Origin: CAZTPJ01 sp964614515
GTDB taxonomy: Bacteria; Planctomycetota; Phycisphaerae; Phycisphaerales; UBA1924
DNA length: 64,000 nt
NCBI GenBank assembly: GCA_964614515.1
Contig: CAZTPJ010000012.1
Coordinates: forward strand, 1 to 64,000
Reading direction: 5' to 3'
Shown here: positions 59,501 through 64,000 of the stretch, one piece after another
Numbering within the stretch: the first letter of the stretch is position 1
Layout: every line of letters begins with the position of its first letter
Notes under the pieces: model-generated
The model's database searches: none
Told to the model about the DNA's origin: nothing
The model's input: only the letters and a program-made list of their open reading frames with translations
Position numbers and translations under genes: made by a program

Positions 59501-60318
59501 GACTCCCACTTCGTGTGCCCATCGGCGAAGTTGCCATACGGCATGAGCACCATTCCGGCCGTCTCGCTCAGGTCGCGCGTGATCGCCGGCATCATCGTGT
59601 CATTGAAATAGTCGATGACGGCCTTGTCCCCGGCCGGATTTCGTGGCCCCGCGTGCGTGATGAGATGCCGATGCCATGAGCCGTTGGTCGTATGCGCATC
59701 GAGGATGATCGCCGGATCCCATTCGTTGATGAACGACACAAGCCCGCGCGTCTCGGGCGCCTTGAGTTTGATAAAGTCGCGATTCAGGTCCAGCCCCTGC
59801 GCATTCTCACGAACACCCATGCCCTCCGTCGGGCCGACCTGGCCCGGGCGGTTGTTCACGGCCACGCGCTCGTTGCCATCCGCGTTGTAGTTTGGCGCGA
59901 TGATGATGACGAGATTCTTCAGCAGCGGCTCCTCCTCGCGCAGCGCCAGTTCCCGGGCGAGCATCAGCAGCGCTTCTTTCCCATCGCACTCGCCCGAGTG
60001 GATGTTTCCAAAGAACAGCACCACGAGCCGGTTTCCTCGCCGTGCCTCTTCCGGCGTGGACACCGGTGGATCGGCGATGACCACCGCGGGAATGCTGCGT
60101 CCTTCAAACGTCGTGCCGATCTCGACGCGGCGAGCCCGCGCGGACGCGGCCGCGATCGCGTCAAGCAGCGCAACGACTTCATCGTGCCGCGCCGTGGCCG
60201 TATACCCCGATCGCTCGGCCACCGTCAGCATCGGCTCGGGCGCTGTGTCCGGCTGGGGAAGTTGGGCGAAGGCGGGCAGGGCGAACACGGCGGCGAACAA
60301 CGTCAAGAATCGTCGCAT
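56542..60318 (-). CDS. M14 zinc carboxypeptidase fused to S9 dipeptidyl-peptidase
   Basis: The 1258-residue exported protein (signal peptide MRRFLTLFAAVFALPAFAQL) joins two peptidases of different mechanism. Residues about 35-330 are M14-like: GNIHSGECDGKE supplies zinc ligands His107 and Glu110, ILDAHTTNGSWH supplies His209, GLDLNRDF a substrate Arg, and LSESYSYASY the catalytic Glu near 296. After a linker, about 590-1010 form a DPP-IV-type propeller (TFSPDGAFVAFVRDNDLFVV, WWSPDSSAIAFLRSD). Residues 1015-1240 are an S9 alpha/beta hydrolase with IAGHSYGGYMTAF (Ser about 1115), GALDDNVHV and ARHGIGG for Asp and His. All catalytic residues appear intact. Confidence 0.88.
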   Translation of the reverse strand: MRRFLTLFAAVFALPAFAQLPQPDTAPEPMLTVAERSGYTATARHDEVVALLDAIAAASARARRVEIGTTFEGRSIPAVVIADPPVSTPEEARRGNRLVVLFFGNIHSGECDGKEALLMLARELALREEEPLLKNLVIIIAPNYNADGNERVAVNNRPGQVGPTEGMGVRENAQGLDLNRDFIKLKAPETRGLVSFINEWDPAIILDAHTTNGSWHRHLITHAGPRNPAGDKAVIDYFNDTMMPAITRDLSETAGMVLMPYGNFADGHTKWESFPGQARYSTTYFGLRGRLGVLSESYSYASYEDRVLGTLAFCRGVLTFAADRRADIQRLISEADRRAERAEEPVAIRSRIAPAQGQFTILGFVEEMVEERRTRTETHRNYVVELWDRFEGSLHVERPWAYVIPASMTHVVENLQWHGIEVRELREDIELDVEMFTVESMTKSPRPFQGQNVATVEVTASDASRMIPAGTFIVPTRQRLSHLIVYLLEPMSEDGLTTWNYFDDGLALGGEFPVMRMMEEQPLLTIEATSLVAPPVALKRITYELMFERSGAPSFGGSPAGGMSWIDDEHYTQTRDGRVRKVHARTGRSEVYQDFGDMERALAGVATIGARSARNLARRPSRMTEARDAALFDHENDLYVARVDGSSVVRLTSTPQREELATFSPDGAFVAFVRDNDLFVVDVATQTERRLTTDGSDTILNGKNDWVYFEEVFGRSWSAYWWSPDSSAIAFLRSDRSRVPLFTLVDERSDDQVVEVSRYPRPGQPNPIVTVGVVTVGGGTPGFVDLSGYDANSIIITGVGWWPDASAMYVFVQDRVQTWVDVVRASASGEDMRVLFRDESQAWIAPSRPHFLEDGTFLWLSDRSGYRHVYRYDARGRMVGTLTQGEWDVRGISTIDEAGGHVYLTAMKDNPLGQHLYRVSLHASGEGEPSHVIERLTLEGGDHRTNVSPGGALFIDSWSTPQQPTRVALRDASGALVRTLDTNPVRALDEYRVLPGESVTIQTKDGFPISGRIIKPADFDPARTYPVWFQTYAGPASPTIRDSWSVNTWDQVLANDGIIVFRADPRSASGKGSVSAWAAYRNLGSSELADIEEAIQWLTAHPWADASRVGIAGHSYGGYMTAFAMTHSTLFCAGIAGAPVTDWRLYDTIYTERYMGTPQDNPEGYDASSAIKAASRLHGRLLLAHGALDDNVHVQNTMQLVRALQDARKDFDLMIYPGARHGIGGAHYRRLQYDFIHRHLRPGDASGSPEPGEGTVGP

Positions 60319-60363
60319 GGCAAACTCCTGGCGAGGATGGTGAAGGATACCGCGCGGCGGGCC

Positions 60364-61449
60364 TCAGAGTTTCATGAACGGCATTACCATGCTCACCGCA
60401 ATGAGGATGATGATGATCCACTCAAGGATCTCCATCCTTCGCGTGGCCTGGCGGTCGTTGATCTTGTCATAGATCGTCTCAAGCGTGCCAAGTTTTCGCA
60501 GGATACTCGCATCCCACTGCGGCAGGTGCAGCCGCTGCCCGGCCAGGCGATACACCCGCGCAAGGTACTGATCCCCAACCAACTTCAACGCGTTGTTCAC
60601 CCCCTCGAACAACATCGCCGCATCCACCTGCATCCCCGCGATCCGACGAAGATTCGCCGCCGAGGCACGCCCGAGCAGGCCCGTGCCCGCCTGCACGGCC
60701 TCGTGCGCGTCCTCCAGCGCCGCATCAAGCCTCGCGTCCAGATACCGAAGCTCAAGCAACTCGACATTGGCGAACTCGAGAATCGACAACACATCACCCT
60801 GATCCGGCCCCAGCAACAGCGCCGCGTTCCAGTCGATGACGGCCACATCCCGCGACGTATACGACGTCTTGACGCTCACCGCTTCGGCAACCTCTTCGGG
60901 TGATAGCGCGGCCGCCTCCGCGCGAAGCAGTCGCGCCACGTCCGCACGGTGCGCGAAAACGCACGCCCCCGCGTCCGCATCCCCCTCCCACGATTCAACG
61001 TGATACGTGACGTAATCCTCCACCAGCGGACTCAAACGCGGATGCGAGACCGCGGTGACGATTCGATCAAGCACATCCCGGGCCAACGCACGCGACGCTT
61101 CGATGAGTTCGACATTCTCATACAGTTTCACGGCCAGCGGACCAATCGCCTCAATCGGTCCGTCAATCGCCACGCGCCACGCGATGCACACCGCGCCAAA
61201 GTCATACAACACCAGTTCCACCTCCGCGGCCGTCGTGCGACCGGCGATCGCGATGGGCGCGTGCGTCCGCGTGAAGCGCACGGGCGGAGGCTCATACTGA
61301 ATCGACGCGGAGGAGCGCGGGCCGTGCGTAATTACCGCGCGACGCGCCCCTTCGGACGACAGCATCACCTGAGCGCGATCAAGATCGATCCCATAGCCGA
61401 TATCATGCCCGAACATGATGTGGCACACGCCCCGGGTGATGTTCAGCAT
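60364..61449 (-). CDS. DUF155 (RMD1/YagE family) protein
   Basis: The 361-residue protein matches the RMD1/YagE (DUF155) family: a beta-rich N-terminal part (VELVLYDFGAVCIAWRVAID), then helices with ESWEGDADAGACVFAHR, the signature LSILEFANVELLELRYLDAR (about 222-241), a long helical region with AAMLFEGVNNALKLVGDQYL and RKLGTLETIYDKINDRQATR, and a single C-terminal membrane anchor (ILEWIIIILIAVSMVMPFM). Yeast relatives are mitochondrial and linked to organelle organisation; bacterial members are uncharacterised. It lies 45 bases upstream of the peptidase fusion gene on the same strand and could share its transcript. Confidence 0.85.
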   Translation of the reverse strand: MLNITRGVCHIMFGHDIGYGIDLDRAQVMLSSEGARRAVITHGPRSSASIQYEPPPVRFTRTHAPIAIAGRTTAAEVELVLYDFGAVCIAWRVAIDGPIEAIGPLAVKLYENVELIEASRALARDVLDRIVTAVSHPRLSPLVEDYVTYHVESWEGDADAGACVFAHRADVARLLRAEAAALSPEEVAEAVSVKTSYTSRDVAVIDWNAALLLGPDQGDVLSILEFANVELLELRYLDARLDAALEDAHEAVQAGTGLLGRASAANLRRIAGMQVDAAMLFEGVNNALKLVGDQYLARVYRLAGQRLHLPQWDASILRKLGTLETIYDKINDRQATRRMEILEWIIIILIAVSMVMPFMKL

Positions 61450-61529
61450 GGCTCAGGCTAGGCACGTTCACGTCCGGAAAGTCCTACCCTGTGTCATCGC
61501 GGCCATTTCGCCGCCGTTGGGAGACCGAC

Positions 61530-61928
61530 ATGCACATTCGCCACTCAGAACACGCCCGGGGGCTTCCCGTCGTCCCCGTGACCTACATCCTCGAAGATCC
61601 CAAGGGCCTCACGGGCGGCGAAAAGGCCGAGTACACGCTCATGGCCCGTAAAGGCGAGCATCTGCTCGAAGTCGCGATCGAGAACGGCATCAACATCGAG
61701 CACGCCTGCGGGGCCGTGTGCGCCTGTTCAACATGCCACGTCCACATCGAAAAGGGCATGGACCACCTCTCCGAATCCACCGAGGCCGAAGAAGATCGCG
61801 TCGAAGAAGCCCCCGGCCTCCAACGCAACAGCCGCCTGAGTTGCCAGTGCATCATCGAAGGCCCCGGCCCCATCCAGGTCCGCGTCCCCGCATGGAACCG
61901 CAACGCGGTGAAGGAGGTGCCGCACTGA
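61530..61928 (+). CDS. fdx: 2Fe-2S ferredoxin (ISC/adrenodoxin type)
   Basis: The 132-residue product is a plant/adrenodoxin-fold ferredoxin: KGEHLLEVAIENGINIEHAC, then GAVCACSTCHVHIEKGMDHL with three cluster cysteines in the CxxxxCxxC-type loop, SESTEAEEDRVEEAPGLQRN, and LSCQCIIEGPG with the fourth. The acidic stretch EAEEDRVEEA fits the partner-binding face of ISC ferredoxins, which feed electrons to iron-sulfur assembly. The next gene, iscX, supports this role. A 20-residue N-terminal extension precedes the fold. Confidence 0.9.
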   Translation: MHIRHSEHARGLPVVPVTYILEDPKGLTGGEKAEYTLMARKGEHLLEVAIENGINIEHACGAVCACSTCHVHIEKGMDHLSESTEAEEDRVEEAPGLQRNSRLSCQCIIEGPGPIQVRVPAWNRNAVKEVPH

Positions 61929-61944
61929 GCGAGTTCAGTTTTCA

Positions 61945-62006
61945 CGCAACGGTGGCACGGGCGTCTCGCCTGTATCGCAACGGTGGCACAGGCGTCTCGC
62001 CTGTGC
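61945..62006. repeat. Tandem pair of 31-base palindromic repeats between fdx and iscX
   Basis: CGCAACGGTGGCAC begins both units (61945 and 61976, period 31). Each contains the palindrome GGGCG-TCT-CGCCT or AGGCG-TCT-CGCCT, the second extending to a perfect 9-bp stem GCACAGGCG/CGCCTGTGC. Same family as 23761-23906 and 37949-37969. Confidence 0.9.
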
Positions 62007-62030
62007 GGAGCATCCTCCTGGAGGTGTTCA

Positions 62031-62261
62031 ATGCCCAAACCCTTCGGCTGGCTTGAAGTCAGGCTCATCGGCGAGATGCTCGCCGAGCGGCATCGCGACA
62101 TCGATCCATACTCCATCGGCTTCCCGCGACTGCGCTCGCTGGTCGAAGCGCTCCCGGGCTTCAAGGAAGAACCCGGCCACCCGGTCAACGAACGCATCCT
62201 CGAAGAAATCCAGCGCTTCTGGATCGAAGAACGCGAGGAACTCGCGGAAGATGAGGATTGA
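62031..62261 (+). CDS. iscX: Iron-sulfur assembly protein IscX
   Basis: IscX is a small acidic partner of the cysteine desulfurase IscS. The 76-residue product begins MPKPFGWLEVRLIGEMLAER and has HRDIDPYSIGFPRLRSLVEA, LPGFKEEPGHPVNERILEEI and QRFWIEEREELAEDED, following the family pattern (helix, DP segment, LpxFxDdPxxsNExILExIQ, acidic end). GGAGG lies 6 bases before the ATG at 62031. It follows fdx, as in isc operons, though iscS, iscU and hscAB are not in the window. Confidence 0.88.
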   Translation: MPKPFGWLEVRLIGEMLAERHRDIDPYSIGFPRLRSLVEALPGFKEEPGHPVNERILEEIQRFWIEEREELAEDED

Positions 62262-62391
62262 CGCAGAGCGACGATCGACGGAGGATGAAGATCGACGGCA
62301 CAAGGCCGTGACTGTCAGGGAGCCGTTCTGCACGGGTAGAGCCGGCGCTCTCGTCAATGCGTAGAATGACTGGCACAGTGGGAGGAAGAGA

Positions 62392-63024
62392 ATGCGAGCC
62401 GTGCGCATCGCTATCGCGTTGATTGTGACCCTCAGCGCTCCGTTGGCTTCGGCCCAGACCGGACCCGCCGGCGGGTGGCTGATCGACGTCATCGGTCAAC
62501 CAGTCTCACCGACCAACCCGTCAACAACGGTTCGCCTGTCGGCCTACTTCCCTTCGAACATGTGGGCGTTCGCTAGCGGGTCGTTCGATCTCACGTCCAC
62601 CGACATCACCGGCGAGTTCAGCAACCCACACATGCCCCCGCCGCTCCAATGGCCATGTGCGCACCTCTTCAACACTGGCACTTTCGTCAACGGCGGGGCG
62701 TACGGTGTCAGCTTCGGCCAGATCAACGTTGTCGGTTGCATCGCCAACAGCGCCAACCCTTTGGCCATCTGGGAGGCGACGTGGACCACGCAGGACTTCA
62801 CGCCGCGCGAGGTGTACCTGGAAACCCGCAATACGCCGGGGTTCTACGTCTTTCCGACGCCGGCCGTCACGCTTGAGACTATCGAACTCGTCGCTCGCAA
62901 CCAGTTCCGCCACGGCACGGCCGTGATCCAGGTCATCCCCGCGCCAAGCGCGGCAGCGCTGTTGCTCGCGGCCACGGGCGCTGGTATGCTGCGACGTCGG
63001 CAGCGGATGAGTCCTCGAACGTGA
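62392..63024 (+). CDS. Exported protein with sorting tail, paralog 1
   Basis: The 210-residue product has a signal peptide (MRAVRIAIALIVTLSAPLAS, cleavage near AQ at 22), a beta-rich body containing GGWLIDVIGQPVSPTNPSTT, FDLTSTDITGEFSNPH, and a C-terminal tail AVIQVIPAPSAAALLLAATG followed by RRRQR. The tail is PEP-CTERM-like: PAP motif, short hydrophobic helix, arginines. It has no recognised domain. It is followed after 13 bases by a clear paralog, so the pair arose by tandem duplication. Probably processed and displayed or released at the surface. Confidence 0.8.
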   Translation: MRAVRIAIALIVTLSAPLASAQTGPAGGWLIDVIGQPVSPTNPSTTVRLSAYFPSNMWAFASGSFDLTSTDITGEFSNPHMPPPLQWPCAHLFNTGTFVNGGAYGVSFGQINVVGCIANSANPLAIWEATWTTQDFTPREVYLETRNTPGFYVFPTPAVTLETIELVARNQFRHGTAVIQVIPAPSAAALLLAATGAGMLRRRQRMSPRT

Positions 63025-63037
63025 TCGGAAGCGGATT

Positions 63038-63688
63038 GTGCGTGCCCATCGCATCGCTGTCTATGTAGTGCTTACGACCGTCGCCCCAGGCGCAGCCGCT
63101 CAGCCGGGTCCGATGGGTGGGTGGCTGATCGAAGTGATCGGCGAGGCGGTTTCGCCCAGCAACCCATCCACGACCATCCGAGTCTCGGCTTACTTTCCGG
63201 CACACCTTCAGGGGTTCTATGGCGGCCAGTTTGATCTCGTCGGCAGCGATCCGACTGGCACGATGTCGAACTTCCTTCTTCCCGAACCACTTGGTCCGCT
63301 GCCGCCGGGGCCGCACGGCTGCTTTGGACTCATCGTCTTCGGGGCAGTCCCGGGTGGATACCGCTTCAGCTTCTTACAGGAAGGCATCGTCGGGTGCCTT
63401 CCGCATCCGGCCAATCCGCTTCCGATTCTAGAGGCCCAGTGGACGACCACCGACTTCACGCCGCGCATCGTTGATCTCGAAACTCGAAACTCGATCCAGT
63501 TCCTCGTGTGGGTCGATACCAACGGCAACTGGATCGACCTCATCCCGCGCAACGAGTTTCGCCACGGCACGGCCATGATTCAGGTCATCCCCGCCCCGGC
63601 GGGGACTCTTGTCCTTCTCGGCGTTACGGCAATGTGTGTGCGCCGCCAGCGCGCGGGCTCGAAGCACCCCGCCGCACCCCTTCGGTGA
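63038..63688 (+). CDS. Exported protein with sorting tail, paralog 2
   Basis: This 216-residue product, starting at GTG, is related to the preceding gene along its length: GGWLIEVIGEAVSPSNPSTT, VSAYFP, FDLVGSDPTGTMSN, ANPLPILEAQWTTTDFTPR, NEFRHGTAMIQVIPAP. The signal peptide is short. Its C-terminal tail GTLVLLGVTAMCVRRQR retains the PAP-hydrophobic-Arg layout, but 12 further residues follow, so the sorting signal may be impaired or simply longer. It converges with miaA, ending 8 bases before that gene's stop. Confidence 0.78.
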   Translation: MRAHRIAVYVVLTTVAPGAAAQPGPMGGWLIEVIGEAVSPSNPSTTIRVSAYFPAHLQGFYGGQFDLVGSDPTGTMSNFLLPEPLGPLPPGPHGCFGLIVFGAVPGGYRFSFLQEGIVGCLPHPANPLPILEAQWTTTDFTPRIVDLETRNSIQFLVWVDTNGNWIDLIPRNEFRHGTAMIQVIPAPAGTLVLLGVTAMCVRRQRAGSKHPAAPLR

Positions 63689-63696
63689 AACAACGA

Positions 63697-64000
63697 CTAG
63701 GCACGCGCCCGATCCAATGCCTGCATGACGATGCGCGGCCAGGTGGGTTCGGGCGTTGACGCCGCGTCGATCCACACGCTCCCCGGCGTCGTGCGCAGCC
63801 GACGCAGCCACGTCCGCTGGTTCTTGGCGAACCTGCGCGTCTCGATCTTGATGCGCTCGATCGCATCGTCACGCGAGCAGCGGCCCTCGAAATGTTCGAT
63901 GAGTTGCTTGTACCCCAGCGCCTCTTTCGCGGTGGGGCCAAATCGCCGTGCCTCCCACAGCGCCCGCGCCTCCTCAACAAGCCCCTCGCGCACCATCGAC
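63697..64000 (-). CDS. miaA: tRNA dimethylallyltransferase, C-terminal part (cut by window edge)
   Basis: MiaA prenylates A37 of tRNAs that read codons starting with U. The visible 100 residues are the C-terminal part: MVREGLVEEARALWEARRFG, AKEALGYKQLIEHFEGRCSR, and the family signature IERIKIETRRFAKNQRTWLR with the basic residues that grip the tRNA. The gene continues past the right edge. It ends at 63697 with a short Ala/Arg tail. Confidence 0.92.
   Translation of the reverse strand, partial: SMVREGLVEEARALWEARRFGPTAKEALGYKQLIEHFEGRCSRDDAIERIKIETRRFAKNQRTWLRRLRTTPGSVWIDAASTPEPTWPRIVMQALDRARA

Noticed and set aside
1..64000. Prophage, insertion sequence or integrated plasmid
   Set aside because: No transposase, integrase, capsid or replication gene was recognised; only the AAA/DUF4143 gene, DUF2335 gene and PIN pair look accessory.

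Overview
The window comes from a GC-rich bacterium (roughly 64% GC by eye) that looks like a planctomycete of the Phycisphaerales type. The pointers are a secreted protein ending in a two-repeat Cys-rich (GC-type) dockerin module, several secreted proteins ending in a short VIPAP/IPAP + hydrophobic + RRR sorting tail, a bacterial Hen1/Pnkp RNA-repair pair, a kinase fused to a polytopic membrane domain, a stand-alone GlmU uridyltransferase domain, and very frequent ATGA-type stop/start overlaps. No species assignment is claimed.

Layout. 1-2256: start of rplL, then rplJ, rplA and rplK on the minus strand with a recognisable promoter. 2377-8328: mixed housekeeping and unknown genes (DUF2335 membrane protein, methyltransferase, tRNA-Glu, nadD, folK, ubiX). 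8515-15625: nuoJKLMN, the membrane arm of complex I, without nuoA-I beside it. 15826-19807: hen1-pnkp RNA repair. 19874-26910: Na/Pi symporter, sulfotransferase, threonine-dehydrogenase-like enzyme, small conserved protein and a large membrane Ser/Thr kinase. 27115-33501: DUF4397 exported protein, CYTH protein, ligA, a probably acquired AAA/DUF4143 ATPase with its own AT-rich promoter, and folD. 33612-36990: two secreted proteins, one with a 17-base G tract near its start. 37680-42884: tRNA-Gln, GlmU-like uridyltransferase, prs, rplY, pth, rpsF, ssb, rplI. 42899-48139: a three-domain membrane enzyme fusion with a partner gene under an operator-like promoter, then rpiA and an ALDH7-type dehydrogenase. 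48310-54345: rdgB, an RluA-type pseudouridine synthase, a TolB-like lipoprotein, a conserved unknown, a PIN toxin-antitoxin pair, and fumarylacetoacetase. 54430-61449: HD-GYP/response-regulator pair, a giant M14 carboxypeptidase + S9 prolyl-peptidase fusion, and a DUF155 protein. 61530-64000: ferredoxin, iscX, two tandem exported paralogs and the C-terminal part of miaA.

The most unusual structural signal is a population of short perfect palindromes scattered through the window. Stem sequences differ, but the apex is drawn from a small set (TTCA/TGAA, TCT/AGA, GGA/TCC). Most lie between genes, but one family (CGCCAC-GGA-GTGGCG) sits inside two protein-coding genes, nuoL and rdgB, in different reading frames without breaking them, much as Rickettsia palindromic elements do. 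Other points of interest are the G17 tract, a FolD lacking the cyclohydrolase lysine, a Tdh-like enzyme lacking the structural-zinc cysteines, and the two multi-enzyme fusions.
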